NCBI RefSeq assembly: GCF_002008165.1
Contig: NZ_MRDM01000029.1
Coordinates: 451,702-515,701, forward strand
Direction of reading: 5' to 3'
Length of the DNA: 64,000 nt
DNA from: Rhizobium laguerreae
GTDB taxonomy: Bacteria; Pseudomonadota; Alphaproteobacteria; Rhizobiales; Rhizobiaceae
Part shown: positions 19,528 through 28,446 of the stretch, piece by piece
Layout: the number at the start of each line of letters is the position of its first letter
Position numbering within the stretch: the first letter of the stretch is position 1
The notes under the pieces: model-generated
The model's database searches: none
Told to the model about the DNA's origin: nothing
Seen by the model: the letters and a program-made list of their open reading frames with translations, nothing else
Program-made: the position numbers and the translations under genes

Positions 19528-20994
19528 TCAGACGGCCTGTTTCAGCGCCGCCTTTTCCGCACGCAGCTCCTCGATCGAGCGAACGTTGCGGCGTGCGGCC
19601 CCCGCCCAGTCGCGGGTCTGCACCTTCGATTTCGACAGCCGCTCCTTGGCGGCCGGCACGGCGTCGGCATATTGCGGCAGCCAGCGCGCCTGGGCAACGA
19701 CCATCTCGTCGACCATCTGCCAGACCTCTTCCGGCGTCGAGACGGCGCCGACCAGCGGATCGTGCAGCACGGCCAGCTTCAGAAGGTCGATGTCGCCCGA
19801 TATCGCCGCATGCACCGACATGCGCTGGACGTTGATCGAGGCGATGCAGGTGGCCGCACAAGCTTCCGGCAGGGTGACGCCGGAGACCATGTTGATACCG
19901 AAGCGATCGACGAAGCCTGGCGATTCGATGATCGCATCGGACGGCAGGTTGGTGATGACGCCATTGTTCTTGACGTTGAAATGGCCGCGATAGACCCGGT
20001 TCGTCTCCAGCGCCTCGAGGATGTGGCTCGCATGTTCGTTCGAGCGCTTGGCGGGATCGATCGGCTTTGCGGCCGATTCCAGGAATTGCGGATACTCCGT
20101 CTCGAACCAGTTGCGCGTTTCGGTGGAATGGCGGAGATAGCCGCCGGTCTCGCCGTGGATCCAGTCGGACATATCGATCCAGCGGGTGATCTCGTCCGGC
20201 CGCTTGCGATACCAGGGCAGGTACTCCGAGAGATGGCCGTTGCTTTCGGTGGAATAGACGCCGAAACGCTTCAGCACGTCGATGCGCAATTTCTCCTGCT
20301 GCGAAAAAACGGGATGCGCCTCGAAGGCGGCGATGAGCTCGTCCTTGCCGATCCTGCGGCCGTTGAGGCGCAGATCGATGAACCAGGTCTGGTGGTTGAT
20401 ACCGGAGCAGATGTAGTCGAGTTCGCTCAGCGACTTTGCGCCGAGCACCTCGGCAATCTGTTCGGCGCCATGCTGGACACCGTGGCAGAGGCCGACGGTG
20501 TCGACCTTGCCGTATTCGATCGCCGCCCAGGTGTTCATCGCCATCGGGTTGGCATAGTTCAGGAATTTCGCGCCGGGTTCGGCGACCTCGCGGATATCCT
20601 TGCAGAAGTCGAGGATGACCGGGATGTTGCGCTGGCCATAGAGGATGCCGCCGGCGCAGATCGTATCGCCGACGCATTGGTCGATGCCGTATTTCAGCGG
20701 GATCCTGATATCGTCGGCATAGGCCTCGAGCCCGCCGACCCGGACGCAGCTGATGATGTAGCGCGCGCCTTCCAGCGCCTGGCGTCGGTTGGTCGTCGCC
20801 GTCACCTTCGTCGGCAGCCCATTCGCCTCGACGACGCGGTCGAGGATCGCCTTGATCATTTCCAGATTGTGTTCGCTGATATCGGTCAGTGCAAACTCGA
20901 TGTCGCGAAACTCCGGAACGCACAATATGTCGGTGAACAGCTTCTTGGTGAAACCGACGCTGCCCGCACCGATGATAGCGATTTTGAAACTCAT
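19528..20994 (-). CDS. melA: GH4 alpha-galactosidase (promoter-proximal, MelA type)
   Basis: First gene of the operon, 488 aa. The NAD motif is FKIAIIGAGSVGFTKKLFTD, the NPM segment FLNYANPMAMNTWAA, the metal-site Cys-His VGLCHGVQHGAEQIA, then SGINHQTWFIDL. The start is the ATG of MSFK, 7 bp after GAGGTG; a GTG three codons earlier is less likely. It differs clearly from the distal GH4 copy, so the two probably prefer different glycosides or linkages. agpA follows after about 125 bp. Confidence 0.88.
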   Translation of the reverse strand: MSFKIAIIGAGSVGFTKKLFTDILCVPEFRDIEFALTDISEHNLEMIKAILDRVVEANGLPTKVTATTNRRQALEGARYIISCVRVGGLEAYADDIRIPLKYGIDQCVGDTICAGGILYGQRNIPVILDFCKDIREVAEPGAKFLNYANPMAMNTWAAIEYGKVDTVGLCHGVQHGAEQIAEVLGAKSLSELDYICSGINHQTWFIDLRLNGRRIGKDELIAAFEAHPVFSQQEKLRIDVLKRFGVYSTESNGHLSEYLPWYRKRPDEITRWIDMSDWIHGETGGYLRHSTETRNWFETEYPQFLESAAKPIDPAKRSNEHASHILEALETNRVYRGHFNVKNNGVITNLPSDAIIESPGFVDRFGINMVSGVTLPEACAATCIASINVQRMSVHAAISGDIDLLKLAVLHDPLVGAVSTPEEVWQMVDEMVVAQARWLPQYADAVPAAKERLSKSKVQTRDWAGAARRNVRSIEELRAEKAALKQAV

Positions 20995-21204
20995 GATCTT
21001 CACCTCGACCCAATCGAATGCTAAGGAAAAGACGGTTGTGGAGGATCAGGCCGCATGCTGACGCATGTGGCTGAAAACACCGTAAAATCTGCCTTTTTCC
21101 TCCCGGCCGCTCTGTCGGCCGTGGTCTCTTCCTCGTGTCGGCCGGGATTATGCCCGAAATCGGCAGGGCGACCAGAGAAGGATTATGCTTTCAGGGGTAA
21201 TTTT
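20995..21204. promoter_or_regulatory. Divergent promoter region, GH4 operon and AraC regulator
   Basis: The only space from which both units can be transcribed. It holds a direct repeat of TGTCGGCCG at 21113-21121 and 21136-21144, start points 23 bp apart, roughly two helical turns. This is a plausible AraC-type half-site pair, but it rests only on spacing and position. Confidence 0.4.
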
Positions 21205-22080
21205 GTGCTGCAGGATTTGATCGCCAACGGACAGTCGATGAGGACGGTTTCGCTGCCCCGCGGCCGCCAGCGATTACACGCCATGCCGACCAGCGCCGGT
21301 TATGAAGTGCGCGAGAACGAGACCTATGACTGGGACGGCCGCCGGCGCGGCCAGACTCCCTTCACCGTGCTCCAGCACACGATCAGCGGCAGCGGCCAGC
21401 TGCGCTACCAGCACCGCAACTATCGCCTTCAGGGCGGCGACACGCTGCTCGTCCTGGTGCCGCACAATCATCGCTACTGGCTGGAGAAAGGCGACCGCTG
21501 GGAATATTTCTGGATCTCGATGAACGGCGAGGAAACGCTGCGCATCCACCAGATGGTGCTGTCGACAGCCGGCCCGGTGCTGAAGCTCCAGCCCGCGACC
21601 ATCGATCATCTCGCCGATTGCAGCCTGCGGCTGGTCAAGGGCGCGACGTCGCCGGGTGCCGCCTCGGCGATCGCCTATGAAGCGGCGATGGCGCTTTACG
21701 ACGACGTCTTCGGCTCGCCGGCCTTCGCCGCCGAGCTCAGCCTCATGCAGCCGGTGATCGACCATATCAATGCCAATCTCGAAAAGCCGCTGCCGGTCAG
21801 CGAGCTTGCCGGCATCGTCGGCCTCAGCCGCGCGCATTTCTCGCGCAGCTTTGCCGAGAGCGAAGGCATGCCCCCGGCCGAATTCGTGCTGCAGCAACGC
21901 CTGCAGCGCGCCGTCAAGCTTTTGACCAAGGCGGACTTCCTGCCGGTCAAGGAAGTCGCCATCATGTGCGGCTTCGAAGACCCCAACTATTTCTCCAAAG
22001 TCTTCCGCCGCGTCTACGGCACCAACCCCACCGAATTCCGCACGACGGGCATGTATGCCAGCATCGGCAAGCTGAGATAG
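21205..22080 (+). CDS. agpT: AraC-family regulator of the alpha-galactoside operon
   Basis: About 291 aa from the GTG at 21205, which has AGGGG 8 bp upstream; the frame is open further to 21055 but that part is Cys/Ser/Pro-rich and unlikely. An N-terminal cupin-type sugar-sensing domain (about 40-130) is followed by two HTH motifs typical of AraC (ELAGIVGLSRAHFSRSFAES and EVAIMCGFEDPNYFSKVFRR). It is divergent from the GH4-agp operon, as I recall agpT is in S. meliloti, where it activates the operon with galactosides. The symbol is assigned by that synteny. Confidence 0.82.
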   Translation: MLQDLIANGQSMRTVSLPRGRQRLHAMPTSAGYEVRENETYDWDGRRRGQTPFTVLQHTISGSGQLRYQHRNYRLQGGDTLLVLVPHNHRYWLEKGDRWEYFWISMNGEETLRIHQMVLSTAGPVLKLQPATIDHLADCSLRLVKGATSPGAASAIAYEAAMALYDDVFGSPAFAAELSLMQPVIDHINANLEKPLPVSELAGIVGLSRAHFSRSFAESEGMPPAEFVLQQRLQRAVKLLTKADFLPVKEVAIMCGFEDPNYFSKVFRRVYGTNPTEFRTTGMYASIGKLR

Positions 22081-22101
22081 CTGGTCGTCCCCGGCTTGGC
22101 T

Positions 22102-23163
22102 TCAGGCCCGCACCTCGAACACCATGTTGAACGGCGTTTCCGTGGCGCGCCGGAAATGCGTGAACCCGGCGTCGAGCGCGACCTTTCGAAGCTTCATTTC
22201 TCCTGCCTGCGCGCCGAGCCCAAGCCCCACCTCCTGGGAGAGCGATGCCGGTGTGCAGATCATCGTCGACGCACCGTAATAGACACGGCCGACCGGATTG
22301 AGATTGTCCTTGAGATGGTCATGGGCAAAGGGCTCGACGATCAGCCACGTCCCGTTCGGTCCAAGCGTATCCTTGACATGCCGGCCGGCGCCAACTGGAT
22401 CGCCCATGTCGTGAAGACAGTCGAACATGGCGACCATGTCATAGTCTCGCCCCGGAAATTCCGCCGCCGAGCCCTGCTGGAAGGTCACACGGTCCGCAAC
22501 ACCCGCATCTTCGGCGGCGGCCTTTGCCCTTTCGATCGACGGGCCATGATAGTCGAAGCCGGTGAAGCGGGAGGCGGGATAGGCCTGCGCCATCAGGATG
22601 GTCGATGCCCCATGACCGCAGCCGACATCGGCGACGCTGGCTCCGGCCTTGAGCTTTTCCTCGACGCCGCCAAGGGCCGGAATCCATTCATTGACGAGAT
22701 GGCTGTTATAGCCCGGACGAAAAAACCGCTCGGTTCCCCGGAAGAGGCAGGTGCTGTGCTCATGCCAGCCGAGACCCTTGCCGGAGCGGAAGGCATCAGC
22801 GACTTTTGGCTCGTCCATCCACATGGATTGAACGACCTCGAAGGCACCGACGAAAAAGGCCGGGCTGTTTTCCTCGGCAAACACCATCGCCTGCTCCGGC
22901 GTCAGGCTGAAACGATCGGTCTTTTCATCATAAGCGATGTAGTCGGCGGCCGCCTGGGCGCTCAGCCATTCCCTGACGTAGCGCTCCTTCACCCCCGTCT
23001 TCGCGGCAAGATCCTGGACGCTCATCGGCGTTCCGTCGGCCATCGCCTTGAAGAGCCCCACCTTGTCGCCAAGCACGACCAGGGCGCCTGACATGGCGGC
23101 GCCGACGTCGCCAACAAGACGACCGACAAGCGCATCGAGTTTTTGCATATCTGGTTCACGCAT
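22102..23163 (-). CDS. SAM-dependent methyltransferase with N-terminal winged helix
   Basis: Protein of 353 aa. The N-terminal 100 residues look like a winged-helix domain (SVQDLAAKTGVKERYVREWL), the rest like a class I methyltransferase with motif I ASVADVGCGHGAST and acidic post-motif FTGFDYHGPSIERAK. The layout resembles O-methyltransferase-type enzymes and mycobacterial Rv2258c-like proteins. The substrate is unknown. Strong RBS (GGGGGAGGCAACA). It is convergent with the AraC gene, 21 bp apart. Confidence 0.85.
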   Translation of the reverse strand: MREPDMQKLDALVGRLVGDVGAAMSGALVVLGDKVGLFKAMADGTPMSVQDLAAKTGVKERYVREWLSAQAAADYIAYDEKTDRFSLTPEQAMVFAEENSPAFFVGAFEVVQSMWMDEPKVADAFRSGKGLGWHEHSTCLFRGTERFFRPGYNSHLVNEWIPALGGVEEKLKAGASVADVGCGHGASTILMAQAYPASRFTGFDYHGPSIERAKAAAEDAGVADRVTFQQGSAAEFPGRDYDMVAMFDCLHDMGDPVGAGRHVKDTLGPNGTWLIVEPFAHDHLKDNLNPVGRVYYGASTMICTPASLSQEVGLGLGAQAGEMKLRKVALDAGFTHFRRATETPFNMVFEVRA

Positions 23164-23357
23164 TGTTGCCTCCCCCGCGCGTGATAAGGATGATCTAAAT
23201 TAGAGTTTAATGATATTCCGTCAATCACCCGGACCTTTGCAGATGGAATACCGGCGGTCGAAGAATGTGGCGGACGGGCTAACATCACTTGTGTGGAGAT
23301 GAGATTTTCGTATAGTTTTACGGAAGCAGACTACGCTTTTGATGCAAGGTTGTCGTT

Positions 23358-23678
23358 TTGTCTCTATCTTCTGCTCAATGTCGGGCTGCCCGGGCACTTC
23401 TGGAGTGGTCGCAGGACGACCTCTCGTCAGCCTCGAAAGTTGCAAAGGCGACGATTGCCAATTTCGAGGCCGGAAAGCGCGCTCCCTATGAACGCACACT
23501 TCAGGACATGAAGCAGGCGCTGGAAGTTGGCGGCGTCATTTTCATCCCCGAAAACGGCGGAGGGGCCGGCGTTCGCCTCGCAAAGCGCGCGACCGCCTCG
23601 ATCGACACGAACGAAACCCAGACGGTTCAATACGAGGAGCATCTCACAAATGACGCCCCTCCCGGTGCAGGCGGCTGA
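23358..23678 (+). CDS. XRE-family transcriptional regulator
   Basis: Protein of 106 aa starting at TTG (23358). It begins MSLSSAQCRAARALLEWSQD with the HTH of the XRE/Cro type at about 6-60 (second helix KVAKATIANFEAGKR). The C-terminal 40 residues are Thr/Asn-rich and variable. A TTG start is chosen because the homologous N-terminus, as I know it in rhizobia, begins just here and no other start fits. It is followed directly, without a gap, by the next gene. Confidence 0.82.
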   Translation: MSLSSAQCRAARALLEWSQDDLSSASKVAKATIANFEAGKRAPYERTLQDMKQALEVGGVIFIPENGGGAGVRLAKRATASIDTNETQTVQYEEHLTNDAPPGAGG

Positions 23679-23939
23679 ATGGCAAAGAAAGAGAAGCTTG
23701 AACACTCCGAACTGGCGGGAGAATTCACTGACGACGGAATCACCGTGCTCGTCGATATCTTCCGCACATCCGGCAGCAATGAAGACTGGACGATGGAGGT
23801 GGTCACGCAATCGGAAGATCTGATCCGCTGGGACGAGCCATTTCCGACCGACAGGGATGCCTTCGACGAATTCCTGGCCGTCGTCGCCCGCGACGGCATT
23901 CGATCCTTTCTCGAAGAAGACGAGCCATCCGTGCATTGA
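23679..23939 (+). CDS. Conserved hypothetical protein, 86 aa
   Basis: Acidic soluble protein (DDGITVLVDIFRTSGSNEDW, ending EEDEPSVH) that begins right after the stop of the XRE gene, so the two are probably co-translated. No known motif. The pairing with an XRE gene suggests a common regulatory unit, but the sequence does not look like a toxin. Confidence 0.7.
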   Translation: MAKKEKLEHSELAGEFTDDGITVLVDIFRTSGSNEDWTMEVVTQSEDLIRWDEPFPTDRDAFDEFLAVVARDGIRSFLEEDEPSVH

Positions 23940-23948
23940 GGAATATCC

Positions 23949-24188
23949 GTGAAAAGCATCAATGATCTCGTCGCATCGGCGAAAACCGTCTGCGATCGGT
24001 ACCGGGCCGGGCGGATGGAGCGAGAAACCGTGCGGGAATGGGTTCTGGGACTCGGCGCCTATCCGCCGCCGCATGGTGACCGCGTGCGGGAAGCTGCGGA
24101 ATGGTTCCGGCTGCACAATCGCGAACCTGTCTCGGAAGACATCGTGCTTGTGGACATCGACCGGCTCCAGGCGATTTCAGCGCCGTGA
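23949..24188 (+). CDS. Conserved hypothetical protein, 79 aa
   Basis: GTG start 9 bp after the previous stop, with GAGGAATATCC as RBS. The sequence MKSINDLVASAKTVCDRYRA and WVLGLGAYPPPHGDRVREAA has ordinary soluble composition. Third member of the XRE gene cluster. Function unknown. Confidence 0.65.
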   Translation: MKSINDLVASAKTVCDRYRAGRMERETVREWVLGLGAYPPPHGDRVREAAEWFRLHNREPVSEDIVLVDIDRLQAISAP

Positions 24189-24556
24189 TCCCGGTGGCGT
24201 GCGAACGGACGTGCCAGCTGCAACGGCAAGCCATATCCGATCCTCGCCAGTCATCGCCAGACAGTTCGATGCGGGGCGGTTCGCCGCGGCGGCGGGCGCT
24301 GTTTTGCGGTTGCCTCGCCGCATCGATCCGGACTGGCGCAATTACGCCGTTACTAGGCGGCATAGGACCAACGACGATCATGAGCCTTCTGCATAATACC
24401 CTCATCGCAGCGTCCATGCGCAGCGGTCTTGGGGTTCCGCTGCTACGGCAAATGTGACACCCCTACCGCTGACATGGCTCCTGCATCTCACGCGCGAAGC
24501 GTACGTCAAGCGCGGTTAGGCATTTTAATTCGTGCGATAAATAGAAGGAACAGCAC
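24189..24556. other. Intergenic stretch, promoter of the dehydrogenase gene
   Basis: About 370 bp with no convincing gene; all frames are Arg/Ser/Pro-rich. The last 60 bp are AT-richer and probably hold the promoter of the gene at 24557. Confidence 0.45.
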
Positions 24557-27118
24557 GTGGCAGCATTTCCGGAAAAGGCAAAGGTCGTCATCATCGGGCT
24601 CGGCGGTATCGTCGGCGCCTCCATCGCGCATCATCTCGTGGAGCGGGGATGGGACGATATCGTCGGCATCGACAAGTCGGGCATACCGACGGATATCGGC
24701 TCGACAGCCCATGCCTCGGACTTCTGTTACACCACGAGCCACGACTATCTGTCGGTCTGGACAACGCAATATTCGATCGATTTCTACGAGAAGATGGGCC
24801 ATTACGCCCGCATCGGCGGCCTCGAAGTGGCGCGCACCGGCGACGATGCCTGGATGGAGGAAATAAAGCGCAAGCTATCCTCGGCACGCGCTTTCGGCAC
24901 GCGCGCTCATTATGTCAGCCCTTCCGAGATCAAGGAGAAGTTCCCGCTGATCGAGGAAGATCAGGTGATGGGCGGCCTTTACGATCCCGATGCCGGCCTC
25001 GTCATTCCGCGCTCGCAGACCGTTGCCGGCAAGCTGGTCGATGCCGCCGAAAAGGCCGGCAAGCTCAAGGTGTTCGGTAACACGCCGGCGAAGTCGCTGA
25101 TCGTCGAAGGCGGTCGCATCAAGGGCGTCGTCACCCATCGCGGTACGATCATGGCCGACCGCGTCATCGTCTGTGCCGGCCTCTGGGGACGCCTGATCGC
25201 GGAGATGGTGGGCGAAGACCTGCCGGTCATGCCGGTCGACCACCCGCTCACCTTCTTCGGCCCGTATAACGAATTCGAAGGCACCGGCAAGGAAATTGGC
25301 TTCCCGCTGCTGCGCGACCAGGGCAACTCCGCCTATATGCGCGATACCGGCGACCCGGCGACGACGGAGGGCGGCCAGATCGAGTGGGGCTATTACGAAG
25401 CCACCAATCCGCGCATGTGCCATCCGCGCGATCTTCTCGAAAAACACGAAGCGCGCCTTTCGCCCTCGCAGCGCGATCTCGAGATGGAACAGATCATCGA
25501 GCCGCTCGAGCGCGCCATGGAACTGACGCCGATCCTCGGCGAACTCGGCTATAACGAAGGTCACTCCTTCAACGGCCTGCTGCAGGTGTCCGCCGGCGGC
25601 GGCGCATCCTGCGGCGAGAGCCAGAAGGTGCGCGGGCTCTGGTATTGCGTTGCCATCTGGGTCAAGGACGGCCCGGGCTATGGCAAGCTGATCGCCGACT
25701 GGATGACCGATGGCCGTACTGAAATCGATCACAACAGCATCGACTACGCCCGCTTCTATCCGCATCAGTTGACGGAAGAGTTCATCGAGGGCCGCTGCTA
25801 CGAAGCCGCCCAGAAGATCTATTTCCCGGCTGTTCACACCCGCGAACCCTATGCATCCGGCCGCAACGCCAAGCGCTCGCCCTTCTACGAACGCGAAAAG
25901 GAACTCGGCGGCTACTTCATGGAACTTGGCGGCTGGGAGCGTGCGCATGGCTACGCCGCCAACGAACACCTTCTGGAGAAATACGCCGACCGCGTCCCGG
26001 TCCGCGAGAATGAATGGGACAGCCGCCATTTCTGGCGCGTATCGAATGCCGAGCATCTGGCGATGAGCGAGGATTGCGGCATCGTCAATCTCAGCCACTT
26101 CCACATGGTCGATATCGAGGGACCCGACCATGTCGAACTGATGGAATGGCTGTGCGCCGCCAAGATCGGTGGCGATGCAAACATCGGCAAGGGCATTTAC
26201 ACCCACTTCCTCGACGACGAAGGCATGGTGCGCGCTGACTTCACAGTCTTCCGCATGGCCGATCGATGCCGTCTCGTCAACGGCGCCGATGCCGGCCCGC
26301 GCGACCTGCACTACATGAAACGCGTCGCCGAAGACCGCGGCCTCGACGTGATCATCACCGACGTCTCGGAAAAATTCGTGACGATCGGCATCTGGGGTCC
26401 GAACGCGCGCGACACGCTGAAGAAGGCCGTGGCCGATCCGGCCGGGCTCGATCAGGAAAATTTCGCCTTTGCGGCGATCAAGCCGATCGAAATCGCCGGT
26501 AAGCCCGTCACCGCTTTCCGCATCTCCTATGTCGGCGAGCAGGGCTGGGAATTGCACATGAAGTACGAAGACGGCCTCGCCGTCTGGGATGCGCTGCGGT
26601 CGACCGGCGTGATGGCCTTCGGCGTCGAAACCTATGCAAACTCGCGCCGCATGGAAAAGAGCCTACGCCTGCAGAACGCCGACCTGCTGACCCAGTACAA
26701 CCTGATCGAAGCCGATCTCGCCCGTCCGAAGGTCAAGGAAGCCGATTTCCGCGGCAAGGCAAAACATCTGGAATACAAGGCGCGCGAACACCAGCCGGCC
26801 ATGCTCTGCACGCTTGTGATGACCGAGAACACCGACAAATCAGGCGTGAAGCGTTATCCCGTCGGCAATATGCCGGTTGTCGATCCCGCCACGGGAGAGG
26901 TTCTGGTCGACGAGCTTGGCCGTCGGTCCTACACGACCTCGGTCGCCTACGGCCCAACGGTCGGAAAGAACATCGCCTTGGCCTATCTGCCTTGGTCGCA
27001 TTGCCAGGTCGGACGCAGGCTGAATGTCGAATATTTCGCCGAAACTTTTCCGGTCGAGGTTGTCGGCGTCGGGTACAAGCCGATCTATGACCCGGAAAAT
27101 CTGAAGCCGCGCAGCTGA
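24557..27118 (+). CDS. Sarcosine/dimethylglycine dehydrogenase-like FAD enzyme with GcvT domain
   Basis: Protein of 853 aa. The N-terminal half is a DAO-type FAD oxidoreductase with dinucleotide motif VVIIGLGGIVGASIAHHL and GSTAHASDF, where His52 is the position that binds FAD covalently in dimethylglycine dehydrogenase. The C-terminal half (about 440-850) is an aminomethyltransferase (GcvT-like) domain that passes the methylene group to tetrahydrofolate (FRISYVGEQGWELH). The family oxidatively demethylates N-methylated glycines; the exact substrate is uncertain. GTG start with GAAGGAAC as RBS. No transporter or electron-transfer partner is adjacent, so it may act in osmolyte or betaine turnover in trans. 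Confidence 0.85.
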   Translation: MAAFPEKAKVVIIGLGGIVGASIAHHLVERGWDDIVGIDKSGIPTDIGSTAHASDFCYTTSHDYLSVWTTQYSIDFYEKMGHYARIGGLEVARTGDDAWMEEIKRKLSSARAFGTRAHYVSPSEIKEKFPLIEEDQVMGGLYDPDAGLVIPRSQTVAGKLVDAAEKAGKLKVFGNTPAKSLIVEGGRIKGVVTHRGTIMADRVIVCAGLWGRLIAEMVGEDLPVMPVDHPLTFFGPYNEFEGTGKEIGFPLLRDQGNSAYMRDTGDPATTEGGQIEWGYYEATNPRMCHPRDLLEKHEARLSPSQRDLEMEQIIEPLERAMELTPILGELGYNEGHSFNGLLQVSAGGGASCGESQKVRGLWYCVAIWVKDGPGYGKLIADWMTDGRTEIDHNSIDYARFYPHQLTEEFIEGRCYEAAQKIYFPAVHTREPYASGRNAKRSPFYEREKELGGYFMELGGWERAHGYAANEHLLEKYADRVPVRENEWDSRHFWRVSNAEHLAMSEDCGIVNLSHFHMVDIEGPDHVELMEWLCAAKIGGDANIGKGIYTHFLDDEGMVRADFTVFRMADRCRLVNGADAGPRDLHYMKRVAEDRGLDVIITDVSEKFVTIGIWGPNARDTLKKAVADPAGLDQENFAFAAIKPIEIAGKPVTAFRISYVGEQGWELHMKYEDGLAVWDALRSTGVMAFGVETYANSRRMEKSLRLQNADLLTQYNLIEADLARPKVKEADFRGKAKHLEYKAREHQPAMLCTLVMTENTDKSGVKRYPVGNMPVVDPATGEVLVDELGRRSYTTSVAYGPTVGKNIALAYLPWSHCQVGRRLNVEYFAETFPVEVVGVGYKPIYDPENLKPRS

Positions 27119-27228
27119 GCACTCACGTGCATGTGGCGCCGCAAACACGGGGCGCCACGCTGAACGGCGGCTCGATGAGCTCGCTGGTGACACCTGTTCC
27201 AGGGGCCCAATAGCTGCTCTAAATCAAA

Positions 27229-27268
27229 GAAATAGAGCATGATGTTGTCGGCATCATGCTCGAGGCTA
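27229..27268. repeat. Rhizobial palindrome, probable bidirectional terminator
   Basis: GAGCATGATG (27235-27244) pairs with CATCATGCTC (27252-27261), and the flanking AAATAG/CTATTT extends the stem past a bulge. It lies between two convergent genes. The AATAGAGCATGATG form is one I recognise as a dispersed rhizobial intergenic element. A weaker hairpin, GTGGCGCC/GGCGCCAC, lies just upstream at 27133-27158. Confidence 0.65.
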
Positions 27269-27490
27269 TTTCCCCTGAAACTTCTTCCGCGCCGCGCGCA
27301 CCACGCTCTCGGCGAGGATCAGCAGGCAGCCGAGGAGAAGCAGAGCGGCGGCGAGCAGCGCGTCGGCATGGGCGAATTTCACCAGCACGCCGACGACAGC
27401 GATCAGCAGCAGCGCCGCCAGCGCCAATGCGCCGTCGTCGATGAACATGCCGAAGAATTCCTTGAACACGACTTTAAGAATGTTCGTCAT
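27266..27490 (-). CDS. Small membrane protein, 74 aa
   Basis: Two hydrophobic segments (ALALAALLLIAVVGVLVKFA and LLAAALLLLGCLLILAES) after an amphipathic start (MTNILKVVFKEFFGMF). Its ATG overlaps the stop of the gene at 27487-28239 by 4 bp, so it is translationally coupled and likely a partner of that membrane protein. No known family. Confidence 0.7.
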   Translation of the reverse strand: MTNILKVVFKEFFGMFIDDGALALAALLLIAVVGVLVKFAHADALLAAALLLLGCLLILAESVVRAARKKFQGK

Positions 27491-28239
27491 GCGGCGACCT
27501 CGGCATGGGCGTTGAAATACTGGCGCAGCATCCGGACGGCGGCGAAGGAAAAGACGGCAAGCACGGCAAGAATCGCCAGGAGCGAAAGGTCGGCGCCCGG
27601 CCAGTCGGCGCCGATGCCCTCGCCGACCCAGAATATGCCGAAGGCGCTGAGCAGTAGCCCGACGACAAATTTGAGACTGTTCTCCGGAACCGCCGAAAGC
27701 GGTTTGTGCACGAAGATGCCGATGATCAGCACCAAAAGGCAAGCCGCAGCGGCCCCAAGGCTGGCATAGCCGATCATGCCATGCGCGGCGCCGGTGGCGA
27801 TGACAATGAACACCACCTCAATCCCCTCGAGCAGAACGGCCTTGAAGGCGGCAATGCCCGCCAGGAGATTGGCGCGGCGCTCTGAGGATTGGCGCCTCAG
27901 GCTGTCCGTCTCGGCGGCAAAGGCCTTGTCCTCGTCGTGCAGCGCGATGAAGCCCGAAGCCCTGAGGATCGCCTTGCGCAACCAGCGCAGGCCGAAGAGA
28001 ACGAGCAGCGTTCCGATGACGAACTGCATCAGCTCGAGCGGAATGAGGCCGAGCAATGGACCGAGCGCCAGCACAAGGATGGCCAGAACGCCGAGCGCAA
28101 GACCGGTGCCGATAAAGGACGGCCGCCAGCTTTGCGTGACGCCGACGGCGAGGATGATAGTGAAGGCTTCAACAACCTCGACGAAGGATCCGAGAAATGC
28201 GGCCGCGACCGTCGAGGTGATCGTTGTCAGAGTTGTCAT
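27487..28239 (-). CDS. COG4280-like integral membrane protein with two ExxE motifs
   Basis: Protein of 250 aa with about seven hydrophobic helices and an internal repeat. Each half has a membrane-embedded Glu pair: EVVE at residues 21-24 (FLGSFVEVVEAFTIILAVG) and EGIE at 138-141 (AVLLEGIEVVFIVIATG). This recalls the REGLE motifs of FTR1 iron permeases and the Glu motifs of the GDT1/TMEM165 cation transporters, so a metal-ion transport role is plausible but unproven. A Lys/Glu-rich loop (about 100-125) separates the halves. First gene of a two-gene operon; no recognised riboswitch upstream. Confidence 0.7.
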   Translation of the reverse strand: MTTLTTITSTVAAAFLGSFVEVVEAFTIILAVGVTQSWRPSFIGTGLALGVLAILVLALGPLLGLIPLELMQFVIGTLLVLFGLRWLRKAILRASGFIALHDEDKAFAAETDSLRRQSSERRANLLAGIAAFKAVLLEGIEVVFIVIATGAAHGMIGYASLGAAAACLLVLIIGIFVHKPLSAVPENSLKFVVGLLLSAFGIFWVGEGIGADWPGADLSLLAILAVLAVFSFAAVRMLRQYFNAHAEVAA

Positions 28240-28446
28240 GGTTTTTGTCCGTTATACGGCGGAGATCAATGCGTTGTTGATGCCGGCAGCACTGCGCAAC
28301 AGCTGCGAGAAAGGAAACAGGCGTGCGCGGCTAAAGATTGTGCATGAAGGTATTGAAGGATGAAATCGAAAATCTGGAAGCGCATCCGCCTTGATCGACA
28401 TCCCCTATCTCTCCGCCGTCAACGCGATGGACGAGACTTGGGAGAG

